Positions 23,752 to 34,776 of a stretch of DNA of 64,000 nucleotides are shown in pieces. The stretch comes from Paulownia fortunei. Its lineage: Eukaryota > Streptophyta > Magnoliopsida > Lamiales > Paulowniaceae. The notes under the pieces were generated by a model that was given only the letters and a program-made list of their open reading frames with translations, was not told where the DNA came from and did no database searches. The DNA is taken from positions 13,901,632-13,965,631 of the forward strand of contig CM033105.1 of assembly GCA_019321725.1 (NCBI GenBank). The letters are read 5' to 3'. The position numbers were made by a program, and so were the translations under genes. Position 1 is the first letter of the stretch, and the number at the start of each line of letters is the position of its first letter.

Positions 23752-25336
23752 AAATAAAAAAAATAAATAAAATAAATAAAATAAATAAATAAAATAAATA
23801 AATATAAATCAAGCGTGTTTTTTTATTGGTCCGTTGAAAGCATGAAGAAAGGTGGCTGAGTAAAGGGTAATTGTAACACTCTTGAGACGCATCCCTATTT
23901 TTTGCATAATATGGCAGGTTTGTAAAGTTTTTAACAAATGTTTGTGAATTACCAAAAAACATTTTGAGTCGTAGAGGTTCTTCCAACTTCAATGATTAAA
24001 ATTAATCATGAATAATATGGTTTGATTAATGATGGGTGTTGTGTTTGGACTTTGATGTTGTTATTTGGTTAATATATTTTTGCGATAATTATATTCAAAT
24101 TTATTTTGCACAAATAGTTATGTTATTTAGTGTGAAGACAATCATGTCAAAATAGATAGTTCTTATGCCCTTGCTCTAATCATCACTTGAATCTTCAACA
24201 TGTAGGGGTTGAGTATTAGAACTTTTACTTTTGGCCTGTCGAGGCGAACGACTGATAGTGCACCACTAGAAAAATAATTAAGGCATTAGGCTTTCTAGCA
24301 CCATTGTCAAATCAGCTTGTTCCCTATATGATGTTTCAAGAAATCATCCCCCTAGTAAACCACTTTGAGCCTTACAATAAATAAATATTTTTTTTGTAAC
24401 CATATCTTTTTACCTACCCTAAATAAACAATTATCCAACCCTTGTTCTAAAAATGATTGGAGTTTAAGAGACATTCAATTGATAGCTTGAACTTACAAAA
24501 GAAATTCAGGTTGGAATAGAAGATAAGTGTGGGGGAGTTTCTCTTAAAAAAAAAAAGGAAAAAAAAAGAAAAACAAAAATAAAAATAGAACAAAAAAACA
24601 AAAATAGAAAAAAAAATTACAAAGTGCTACAAGTTGCAACTAAAATGAGATGTTACAAGATGAATAAGAGGAGTCCAATTTAATAACAATAGACCTCAGT
24701 GTGAAATTTGTGGAGTTTGAGAATTTTTCATCGATAAATTCTCTGTCTCTAATTCCATGAAGTTTTTAGAACTTTTGTTGCATCCTCTCCCTTTATTTCT
24801 TAGCAAAATCACCACCCTTTGGCCCCATTACAACCTTTGTTGAAGACCTTTTGATTTCGTGTGGTGCCTTCAGTGTAGTAGAGATTTGCACCAAAGGAAG
24901 AGCCTATGATGTTTAACTTTTTTGTTAGAGATTAGGTGATGGTTTTTACAAGGTTTTATGAGAATTCACTTATTTGAAGCATGCATAGTTTCATCACTAT
25001 TGACATTAACTGTCCACACACACTTGAGTATGCTTATTGTGGAAATGTATTGATTTTTGAATAACTAAGAGTTAAACTCAACACTTGTTTGATTTTATTT
25101 CCATATTACTTTGTTGCTTCATGAGAATAAAAGTTGGAAGATAGTTATTATAGGTGTTTGTAGGTATCACTGCTGGAAGCCTTCACGAGACTATAACTCG
25201 TCCTCTATGGGCCACCTAGGGGTTTAAAGGCTTGTTGCATATGCTAAATGCAATCGTAATTTTCTACGAAAGTGGATTAGTTTATGTTTGTTTTAAGCTT
25301 GCTCGAGGACAAGCAAGGGTTAAGTGTGGGGGAATT
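23538..25336 (+). other. 3' non-coding region of the Athila-like element
   Basis: No coding sequence was recognised. It holds a G-rich polypurine stretch (about 23660-23676), an (AAAT)n-rich run (about 23724-23812), another A-rich run (24547-24617), and from about 24870 a part also present in the Athila fragment at 44403-44890. A purine-rich TAAGTGTGGGGGAATTT just before the 3' LTR (25321-25336) is the probable polypurine tract. Confidence 0.7.
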
Positions 25337-26948
25337 TGATAAGTGCACATTTTGACATATTTTTTGTATCAAATCATTTATACTTTTCTTGCTTTATTCT
25401 TGTTAATATTATTGTTTTATTAATATTTTGTGTAAGGGAATAAATGGAAGCATGATTTTAGACTTGTGCAGTTTTTGTAATTTGAGCATAATTTCATGAT
25501 CAAAAGCCCTATGGACCTTAAGCTTATTTCATTTGAAATCCAAGAGATAGAGGTACAACGTTTATGTTGGAGGCTCAGCCCAATTCAGTTTTGATGATAG
25601 CAGAAAATTCATCCAAGTAGTTGCACAAAATGGATCACCAAAATTCGGATCAGAGTTCAACTCAGTATTGACTTATTTCACCAATTCGGTTATATATCTT
25701 GAGCCTAAATTTATTTTGGGCTAAAATTTGGATATGTTATACCGAAAAGGTAAATAAACAAGTTTGATGAAGAGAAGATGGTGTGAAAATGTGTTAAAAT
25801 AGTAAAATCATAGGCTTCAAGTTGCTGCTGATGTTAAAGGGCGGCTCTTGGACATGACTCGGTAATTTGACCATATCTCCTTCATCCGACCGCAAAATTT
25901 GACAAAAGATATATGAAAATATATTATCACTGAAAGATCTACAATTTTGATTCTTCACGTATCTTCAAAATCTGGCTGTATCTGACCAAAAAATATAATT
26001 CAATTCAGTGGGTGAGAAATTTGTGTAACAACTTACCAACTTTTAGCAACTAGCATACCACCTGATTAACCCCTCCATTATTTATTTGGCCCCTAGCTTA
26101 CTTCAAGTACTATAAATAGGCCATGTATTAAGCTTGTAAGAGTAGGGGGTAGAGGGTTTCTTTAGGCTAAATTATCTAGTTTGTATGTTTTCTAGTATTG
26201 TAAGTTTTCTAGTAGTAATAGAAATGCATTCTCTAGTTTCTCTTATATTTTTAGTCTTTGCTACTTTTATTATGTCTTTCTAAATTTCATTTTGTTGAGG
26301 AAAAAGGGTGAATCTCTTGATAGAGGAAGAGAAATGGTTATAAGGGTAGAAATTATTTAAGTATGTTGAATTATTATTTTAATTTTTGATCTAAACCCTC
26401 CTTGTTTTGTGGTGATTCTTGATTTATGTATCTCCAATGACACAACAAATACTTGGGTTCATTTAGCTTATTGTACAATTTTACCCCACCGACTGCTAAT
26501 GTGAAACCTTGATTTGTTGTTGACGAAGGTGTGCATAAATGCTTGATCCCATAAATAAGTGTTGGCGTTAGGAGATAATTTGCAATAGTAAGACAATATC
26601 ATGATTACCTTATTACATGATTTACTTGATAATATCTTCCCATTGGAACCTTCATTATGTATGAATTCCAATTGTGGCAATTAATAGAGGTAAAAAGAAT
26701 AAATAACCATTTCTCTATCCAAAACTCAAGAGTGGATCCCTAATCCTCAGTACTTTTATTACTTCGGTTTTTCTTTAGTTACATCATACATTAATTATTC
26801 ATATATTTTGATTCACATAAACTCCATCTTTTTAGAAATATAAACTTGAATTCTTCAAATAACTTCTCTGTGGATCGACCTCGGACTCACGAGAAATTTA
26901 TTACTTACTACAACCTGCACTTGGGTTTGCAACCTTAAAATTGTAGCA
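25337..26948 (+). repeat. 3' LTR of the complete Athila-like element
   Basis: 1,612 bp, TGATAAGTGCAC to TTGTAGCA. TATA box TATAAATAGG at 26111-26120. About 95% identical to the 5' LTR by eye. The first 500 bases hold most of the differences. Confidence 0.95.
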
Positions 26949-26953
26949 GATAT
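26949..26953. repeat. Target site duplication, right copy
   Basis: GATAT, identical to 14845-14849. The sequence after it continues the interrupted copia solo LTR. Confidence 0.95.
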
Positions 26954-27586
26954 GAAAGAGATAAAGTTGGAAGAAGTTTGGATAAACCAAAATATCTTCC
27001 AACCAATCAAGAGGAGACCAAAAATATTAAGAGGACTCTTGAAATTTTTTAATCTCCTATATAAACCTAAGGGGCTGAAAATTAGAGAATTTTTTTTTTA
27101 GCCCTCTAATTTTTAGCCATATAGAGAGAGAAGAAAAATTATTTCTTCATTCAGCCTTCTTCCCACAAAAATTTCATCTTTTATTTTAAGTATTAATTCT
27201 TTTTACCACAAGTTGATTATAAGAATTAATATTCTTTATACACACTTCATAAACTAGGTTAGAAAAGAAATCAGAATTGCTTGCAGAATTTTGATTTTGT
27301 GTTCTTGCTCAAAGTGTGGATTACTTTAAAGGGGAGACGTGTGGATTCCTGTGGACCAAATTCAGAAAAGGGGCTAGCAATTGATTGCTTCATATCCTAC
27401 GATAGTCAGAGTGTATAGAAAGGTATGAATCGAAACTTTAATTATTTTATTACAATTGTTGAAAATTGCGAGATCGTTAGAAATGACATCGAATCTAGGG
27501 TATTGCTATAATTGTTATGGTATAATATTTTTAAATTTTAATTTTCCGCCACGAATACCCCAAAATTACGCGAACCCAACATCGTC

Positions 27587-28560
27587 GTCCTGAATAGTTG
27601 ATTCAGGAGCCACTCATCATGTTATTCTCTATAGAAACTTAATTATTTTAAGGAGCTTGCCGAATGGACAGTCACGATGACAGTTGGCAATGGGGCCTTG
27701 GTTTTGGCAAAAGCAATAGGAGTCGTCCATCTATATTTTAGGAATAAATATTTAATTTTAAATAATGTTTATTTCATTCCTAGTTTTTATAAAAATTTAT
27801 TTTCTATTTCTAAGTTGCATGAATAATAATAAAATAATTTTTATTATTAATGAGATTATTATTTCTAGAAATAGTTTGGATATTTGTCATGTAAAGATGA
27901 AAAATAGACTTTATGTTTTAAGGCCCAATGAACAACTACTGCTTAATGACGAAACATTTCAAGTAGAAAATCCAAAGCCTAAGAGGCAAAAGGTTTCTTA
28001 AGAGCATGAAACATATTTTTGGCACCTAATTTAGGGTATATTAATCTAGATATGATAACAGGTTAGTGAAGAGGTTAAAAGTTGTCAATCTTCATATTTG
28101 TGAATCTTGTGTGGAGGGTAAAATGACTAACAGACCTTTCACTAAAAAGGGCAATAGGACCAAGAACCACTTGAGCTTATACAAACTAATGTTTGGGGTC
28201 CTATACCATAGAAGCTAGAGGTCTTTATAAATATTTGGTCACATTATTAACGTTTATACAAGATATGAATATGTTTACCTAATGCAAAGGAAATTGTAAA
28301 CTTTTGGAAAGTTTAGAGAATTCTAAGTAAAGGTCGAAAGGCAGATAAGTAAATCCATCAAGTCTCTATAATCAGATTGAGGGGTGAGTATGTTGATAGT
28401 GAGTTCAAGGATCATATGCTAAAGAATGGTATTTTGTACAAACTCATAGTACCTAGAACTTATCAGCAAAATGGTATTCGTGAGAGGAGAAACTGGACTT
28501 TACTTGATATGGTGAGATCTATGATGAGCTTATAGTTATCTTCATCATGCTTTTGTGATT
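27587..28560 (+). pseudogene. Copia H protease and integrase remnant
   Basis: It continues copia H gag (13391) after removal of the nested insertions. VDSGATHHV (about 27598-27624) is the copia aspartic-protease site, and a tryptophan codon just before it has become TGA. ICESCVEGKMTNRPFTKKG (about 28100-28160) is the GAG-pre-integrase zinc region. 28380-28530 encodes, in shifting frames, SEFKDHMLKNGI and QQNGIRERRNWTLLDMVRSMMS, the end of the integrase core. The element stops abruptly near 28560. RT and RNase H are missing. Confidence 0.85.
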
Positions 28561-28580
28561 ATCTAGAATTCATAATTCTA

Positions 28581-29600
28581 GATATTGGAAATATCAAAAT
28601 AAATATCTTATATTTATTTGTTACCCAATGCAAATTATTCTGCATAATATCACATATTCCTAATTATCTTGATATTTACATTTAACACTCAGTCTAGGAA
28701 ATAGTTTCCTATAAATATAAGTACAATTTAATTTGTTGCATAAAATCCATTGCAACGAAGGTAGATTGGGGACCTATAAACCTATAATTACAAGCTCTAA
28801 TAAATTTAGATATTTAATTAAACTCTTTAATTAATTTGTCCAAATAATTAATTTCAAGATTACTGGAATTACACTATTGTAATTATAGAATAATTTACTT
28901 TGAAAAAAATTGAGTAGTCATTTGATATAATTATAGTATATAGTTTGACCCTTCATAGACGATCCATAGTTAGAACTAAGTTTTTCTATTGACTCTCTAA
29001 TTATCTCTTTATTCTTATCTACCGCCACTAGTGAACAACAACCAAGTTATAAATTGAGCATTTAAACTGTTCGGTTTCATAATTAACTAATCAAGGGAAC
29101 TATGAAAAGTATGGATTCGATAGTTGTAAGTTATATTCTCAACTACGTATTCTAATGTGATCACAAAATGTAAATGTTTAGAAATGTTAAATAACAAACA
29201 TATAACGAGCAAATTAGTGATCACACTATAATAAAGAGGAGTCTATAACCACTCTAGATTAAGATCAATCCATATATAATTATCAATTAATGTTATTTGA
29301 AATTTAAAAAGTAAAAAATTTCTGTGAAAATTTAAATTACATCTGATTCAGTTCTATATAATCACATTATACAAAGTGCCTCCACTAAAAAGTCACTGCA
29401 ACAAAATAATAATTTAATTAAAAATCTCAATTTTAATTAATTTTATTATGGACTAATTTAGTTTATTATTCATAATCTTAATACTTTTGTATATAATACT
29501 TATATACTAATATTATAGTCATATTAATAAAAATGAATTTTCTGACATTTGTAAACACATCAATATGCACAAAATCAAGTACGATATATTATTTTATTAA
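28581..29600 (-). repeat. LTR-like AT-rich remnant
   Basis: It starts TATTGGAAATATC next to the broken end of copia H. It includes motifs common in plant copia LTRs (GGTAGATTGGGGACCT near 28760; on the minus strand GGATCGTCTATGAAGGGTCAAAC near 28950) but no defined ends, coding sequence or target duplication. Orientation and even a single origin are uncertain, because 28585-28800 and 28800-29600 may be two different LTR pieces. Confidence 0.35.
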
Positions 29601-29669
29601 TTTGGTAAATAATATACTAATACATGCTTTTAGGGTACTACTATACTCGAAATCTTCATCCCTTAAATT

Positions 29670-30830
29670 TTGATATAATTAGTTTAATTGTTTGGAATAT
29701 TCGGGGATGCGGATACTCAAAGAATTTTACAGAGAATGCGTAGTCGAAAATCCTTGTGTTGATTGAACCAACGATGAAATTGGATGCTTCCCATATGCTT
29801 AAAAAGCTCGGCTTTGATGATGTTTACTCCAACTATTCCAATAAAATTTGGGTTTTTTCATTATGATGCTGATGGTGTTGAGCTCCTTATGGATCATGAC
29901 CAATTTCTGCACTTCAAAGTAAGTGCATTAGCTTCCCAACCTATTTTTTGTACGTTTGTATATGCAGAATATACTAAGTAGGAGAGCTTGGATTTATGGA
30001 ACAGCTTACGTAGTTTGGGGATGAATACTCATCCATGGTTACTAGGAGGTGATTTAATTATTGTCCTTAATGTCCATGAGCGAAAAAAAGGACCTCCACA
30101 ATTGCAGGAGATGGAGGATTTCTCGTCGTGTATAATTGATTATGCGCTTCAAGATGCCGGTTTTGAGGGTTCCTTTTTTGTTTAGACAAATGAAAGGATG
30201 TGGGCGTGTCTGGATCGTGTTCTCCACACTTTTGAATGGCAAACTTACTTGTGCAAACAATAGTCTCACATAAATCTCGCAAATGCTCTGATCACCATTC
30301 CTTGTTCATTCTGTTTTGATAGAACTTTCCTATAGAACCCGTGCCGTTTCGCTTAAATTGCTAGGTTAAACACAATTTGTTCCAAGCATCGGTTCGGAAT
30401 ACCTGGAAGTTCCTACTTCATCTCGGTGCATTATTAATTTGCAACAAAAATTATACCCCATCAAGGATCATTTAATCTGATGGAACCGTACGACTTTTGA
30501 AAATATTTTTGAATAAGTTAAAGATGCTGAAGCGGCTTTTTGGATATAGTGAGCACGTTTTTGATAATGAGCATCTGAATAACATCGAACAAGTATGCAC
30601 TCCTTGCTCAGGCATTATCTGTTGAGAAAAGTTTCTGGCGTCAAAAGGCTGCATGTCGATGGATGGAGGAACGAGAAAAAAATACCAAATATTTTCACAA
30701 CCTTGTAAAGAAAAAAAAAAGGATTTAGTCCCTGGGTTTATTCGGTTGAAGTTCGAGGAGAAGAGTTGAGCTCATTAAGAATGAGTTCATCTGTTCAAAC
30801 AAATTGATGATGAGTTTCTCCAACCATAAC
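29670..30830 (+). mobile_element. LINE (L1-type) fragment, endonuclease to start of RT
   Basis: Broken frames encode an APE-type endonuclease in order: IVWNIRGCG (about 29690), LVLIEPTMK (about 29755), HPWLLGGDLIIVLNVHERK (30030-30090; canonical GGDFN is GGDLI), CLDRVL (about 30210) and KCSDHHS (30280-30300). After it come VEKSFWRQKAACRWMEEREKN-like residues (30620-30690) and IKNEFI before the RT. RT proper, any ORF1 and a poly(A) tail are absent. Stops and frameshifts are frequent. Confidence 0.8.
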
Positions 30831-32430
30831 TTATTAATCATTGAGCTAGAATCTTTTGTTAGCTTCATTGGTTATAAGTTGGAGCTAATATGTGTTCATT
30901 CATTGTTAATTAACCATCAGCTATCATCAATATGAACCCGTTAGTGGTAGTTGATTATAAGAACCTTATCCAAAATAAACCATAGTTCTGTCATAAAGAA
31001 AAATAACTTTACTATTACAGTTCTTAAAGTGAAATGCAAGATTGGGGACTTCATGATGCTATAAATTAGTCTTATTAACTGGGTGTAGGTGTTGGGTCAA
31101 GCTATTAAGACGATTGGGTGATGGACATGGGTCGCACTTAGCGATGGGGCACAAGCCCATGAATGGCTTACAGGAATGGGATGGGCCAGTCTAGATAGTA
31201 AGAATTGACATATATATTTAAGCCCAATGAATATTTCTAGAAGACATGACTCGGGATTGAGGGATCCACATTTTAATGAATATGGATTTTCATCTTTATT
31301 GTTGGATTACAACTGATATACTCTATACATATGATCCTCGTGAAGAGATAAGGTACATTTTTAATTACAAGAGAATATTATTCATACCCTCTTGAGAATC
31401 ATTACTAATTTAAATATTTGGGAATTTTCACTTGATCAAAACTCCCACACCTAATATGTTCTTTTGCAGAAGTTATTGAGAGTTGGAAGATATTTAATTC
31501 TTGGTATGTATTGTTGAGATACACATCAACATGTTAATGTAGACTTACAAGATGAGGTGACAATTTTTTGTTACCTAGTAAGTTTGGTATGTGAGATATT
31601 TATCCTGTTAAATAGAAAAAAATAAAAAGAGAAAAATAAATATAATAAAAAAAAAAAAGAAGATAGGATTTCGTTTCATATCCTTTTGTGACCAATAACT
31701 CCTAGTTAACTTTATAGGTCGGACCATTTCCACTAACAGAAATGCAAATCAAATCTCGTTTCAAAACAGCTATTCGATCTTGATCTGATCAGATGAAAAA
31801 ATAGTGATGTCTTCATAAATAATCAATTTTCTTTGCATATTTTAATTACAGTTATATAACTAATTATGTAGTAGTGTTGAGTTGGAAACTTTTAGACTGA
31901 ATTGTGTTAGGCACAACTCCAATGAATTATATAAAAAATAAATTATATTTCTCTTAAATTTATCTTCTTGTTGAAGTAACAGTGATTAATTGCAAAATAG
32001 GTGCTATCGCATTTGTTATAAATAACACTTATCACTTAATTAACTAAATTTGAACAATTTTTTTTTTCCTGTAGAGTGATTTGAAAGACAGAATCGGTAA
32101 CATATTTCTAGACTTGACTCCATGCCATAAAATTCCAGGAAACCACAAAGCAATGACCAAGTCAATGGCCTTAAAGTCCAAGAAAGTGTGTGTAAGATTC
32201 ATGGCTTCACACCTTCATTAATTTTTCACCTAAACTTTTTATAAAGTCCTAAAACACTGCCATTTTATATGAAGTGTGGACCCTGTAAGCCCAGAATTCC
32301 ATTGCATAATCTTGGTCCAAATTGACTTTTCCTTGTGCAGGGCAGTCAATATTTTGTCTCGTGTCACCCATGTGAAGGTTCTATTGGTCAAATTTAAAAA
32401 ACCAATGATGTGGGCTTGGCTTATTTGTGT
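30831..32430. other. Intergenic, no gene recognised
   Basis: AT-rich sequence with no coding or repeat signature, apart from an A-rich run at about 31612-31665. It ends in the promoter of the phytocyanin gene. Confidence 0.6.
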
Positions 32431-32433
32431 GTT

Positions 32434-32443
32434 CTATATATAG
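32434..32443 (+). promoter_or_regulatory. TATA box of the phytocyanin gene
   Basis: CTATATATAG lies about 190 bp before the ATG, leaving room for a 5' leader of roughly 160 bases. It is the only strong TATA match near the gene start. Confidence 0.65.
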
Positions 32444-32628
32444 AGGAAGATAATGGTTATGCCAATCCCACCACCTCCCACCACCCCACTTGAGGTTAGC
32501 TGAACTTAATCACTATATCACATACAGCAATATATATCATTGTTTAGATAGTGATATTGTGAGAGAAAACCAAAAACATTGATAGAGAAAAAGGGAGCGA
32601 CCTGAGATTGAAGAACACAAAACCAAAT

Positions 32629-34069
32629 ATGGAAGGAAGATTAAACGTTGTTGTGTTTATGGCATTGTTTGTAGCTGCTATGCTACATGGCTCTTCAGCA
32701 CAAACCACACACATAGTCGGTGACTCCTTGGGCTGGCTCGTCCCACCTGGTGGAGACGTAGCTTACCGCACTTGGGCCGCCTCCAGAACCTTCATCGTTG
32801 GCGACGTGCTAGGTGTGTGATATTCAAAGTTTAATTTGTTGCGTTCTTATTTCATATTTGATTTATTAATAACTCTGTTTATTTTATTTTTATTTATCGT
32901 TTTTATCTCCATAAGAAAGTTTAAATAAGAATTGAAAAAATAAAAAATTTGTCAATATTTATATCACTGTTCTTAAAAAATAGTGGTTGAAATTTAATGG
33001 TATTGTATCATTATCCTAATTGAAAATATTTTTTTATAAGAAAAAAATTTATTTATAAAATTTAAAAAAAGAAAAGAAAATAAGACTGATAAATTTTATA
33101 AATTTAAGACAGAGGAATATGTCACGCAGAATTACAGAAGTTTAGCTCCCAACTATGATTGATTTTTTGACTAATTTGGTTTTTGCGAATGAATACTGCA
33201 GTGTTCAATTTCACAACAGAATTACATGATGTGGCCGAGGTGAGTAGGGCAGCATATGATTCGTGCAATTCTACCAGCCCCATCTCCATGTCTACCAATG
33301 GGCCAACTCGTATTACCTTGACATCTGCTGGGGAACACCACTTCATTTGCACCTTCACAAGGCACTGCGACTTGGGTCAGAGGTTGGCCATCAATGTCTC
33401 AGCCACCTCCGGCACCCCTGCACCACAACCCGACACTCCACCGCCAGCAGCTACACCAGAAACCGCCCCATCACCGGCCGTGCCTGCCACCCCTCCACCG
33501 GCAGCTACACCTGCACCCTCCCCATCTAGAGTTGGGATGACTTATACTGTTGGAGACAGCCTTGGCTGGCTTGTACCTCCTGGTGGTCCAATTGCATACC
33601 AAACCTGGGCTAGGGGCAATAGTTTCATGGTTGGAGACATTCTAGGTAAGTCTTCATTATTAATATGGAAATTTGAAACCCAAGTTTAGTCCCTAATCAA
33701 TTCCTATTTTAAATTAGAAAACTGAAAATTTAAATCAATCAATACCAACTCACTTCTTGTTCCTATATGCAAAGTTCACAGCCCATATTCTATGCAGAAT
33801 CCTTATCACAATTGGGATATCTATTTTAATGTAAAATTTTATTTTATATTTTATATCATAAATATAAGTCATGCACATGTATATTTAATGGGATGAGCAT
33901 TTATTCTAATTGGAAAACATACACCTTGAATGCATCTATGAATATAAAATATAAAAATAAAATACTAAATTAGAATAAAATATCTAATCCTTCCTCATCA
34001 AGTTTATTTTTATAGTGCAATCTTTCACCACAACTTTATTAAATTAAATTTTAAGAATTCTTAATTCAC

Positions 34070-34102
<33 letters not shown>

Positions 34103-34681
34103 GGAAATATGGCTTCAATAGTTATTTGTTGGCTATAAAACATTGCGGAACATTTAATTGGAAATGGAAAAACTCTTTATTATTTTCTCCTATTTATGTC
34201 AATTTCTCATGATTACTATTACTATTGCAATGCAGTGTTCAACTTTACAAGCGGAGCACACGACGTCTTAGAAGTGACAAGGGCAGAATTTGACTCATGC
34301 AACATCTCCACCACCACCACCCCAACAACCACCGGCCCCGCAAGGATCACCCTCACCTCCGCTGGCGAGCACCACTACATATGTACCTTCCCTCAGCACT
34401 GTTCCTTCGGACAAAAGCTAGCCATCAACGTCACTGCCGGCGGCTCCACTGTTCCTCCTTCAGGCCCAGCTCCAGCACCTTCCTCCGTCTCCAACCCTCC
34501 ACCCAGCTCCGCCACTCCATCGCCCAGCTCCGGTGGTCCCACACCGACTACTCCTTCCACACCCTCGACCCCATCACCAGTTACCCCTCCTCCTCCGCCA
34601 AGCAACTCCGCCCCATCTTTTGCTGTTGCAGCTTTACCCTTCACTTTCTTGGCCGTTGCCCTGGCTTTCTTGTATAACTAG
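32629..34681 (+). CDS. Two-domain phytocyanin (stellacyanin-like blue copper protein), three exons
   Basis: Exons 32629-32812, 33202-33645 and 34236-34681 give 357 residues. Both introns have GT-AG ends and interrupt the same valine codon of the two domains in phase 1. Residues 1-24 are a signal peptide. Domain 1 (about 25-129) has copper ligands H70, C111, H116, Q121 and disulphide cysteines C83/C117. Domain 2 (about 173-277) has H218, C259, H264, Q269 and C231/C265. A Pro/Ala/Thr-rich linker (130-172) joins them. A Pro/Ser/Thr-rich tail, probably arabinogalactosylated, ends in a hydrophobic segment (338-356) that fits a GPI signal. Glutamine as fourth ligand is the stellacyanin type. Phytocyanins are extracellular electron-transfer or cell-wall proteins, and most have one domain. 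The exact role is unknown. ATG 32629 is the first in frame that puts a signal peptide at the N-terminus. Confidence 0.93.
34070..34102. repeat. (AT)n microsatellite in intron 2
   Basis: About 30 bases of alternating TA in the second intron of the phytocyanin gene. It is probably length-polymorphic. Confidence 0.85.
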
Positions 34682-34770
34682 ATAGTGATGCACAATTTTT
34701 TTGTGATTCATTTTGATTTTATACATGATTTCTACATTATAAAGATTGTATTTTCATTTCCTTGATTGCT

Positions 34771-34776
34771 AATAAA
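34771..34776 (+). terminator. Polyadenylation signal of the phytocyanin gene
   Basis: AATAAA 90 bases after the stop codon, preceded by a T-rich stretch, as expected for a plant 3' end. Confidence 0.65.

Larger units (their letters stand above)
14850..26948 (+). mobile_element. Structurally complete Athila-like Ty3/gypsy element carrying a LOG-like gene
   Basis: A 12,099-bp element: LTRs at 14850-16458 and 25337-26948, primer-binding-like site at 16465, gag, protease, RT, RNase H, integrase (16657-21913), an extra zinc-finger-like ORF (22091-22647), an intronless LOG-like pseudogene (22893-23537), a 1.8-kb AT-rich 3' region and a polypurine tract (about 25321-25336). A perfect GATAT duplication flanks it. 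The RT has the Athila-type insertion ending TRTVTGW. By eye the two LTRs differ by about 5% with more differences in the first 500 bp, so the insertion is not recent. Stops in gag, RNase H and integrase make this copy non-autonomous. Confidence 0.95.
13392..27581 (+). mobile_element. Copia solo LTR inserted in copia H, itself split by an Athila element
   Basis: The LTR begins TGTTAGAGTAG at 13392 and ends GCGAACCCAACA at 27581. Removing the inner Athila-like insertion leaves about 2.09 kb, the size of the copia A LTR. Flanking pentamers TCATC (13387-13391) and TCGTC (27582-27586) differ by one base and look like an aged target duplication. Joining across them keeps the copia H reading frame up to the protease active site. 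No internal region is present, so it is a solo LTR left by LTR-LTR recombination. A TATA-like CTATATAAA lies near 27058. Confidence 0.85.

Noticed and set aside
33263..33529. 88-codon His/Leu-rich plus-strand ORF
   Set aside because: Frame shadow of phytocyanin exon 2.
34393..34644. 83-codon minus-strand Gly-rich ORF
   Set aside because: Antisense of the proline-codon-rich tail of the phytocyanin, so the glycines are an artefact.
34297..34677. 126-codon plus-strand ORF overlapping the phytocyanin third exon
   Set aside because: It is an out-of-frame reading of the Pro/Ser/Thr-rich exon. The phytocyanin frame has the copper ligands and correct splice phases.
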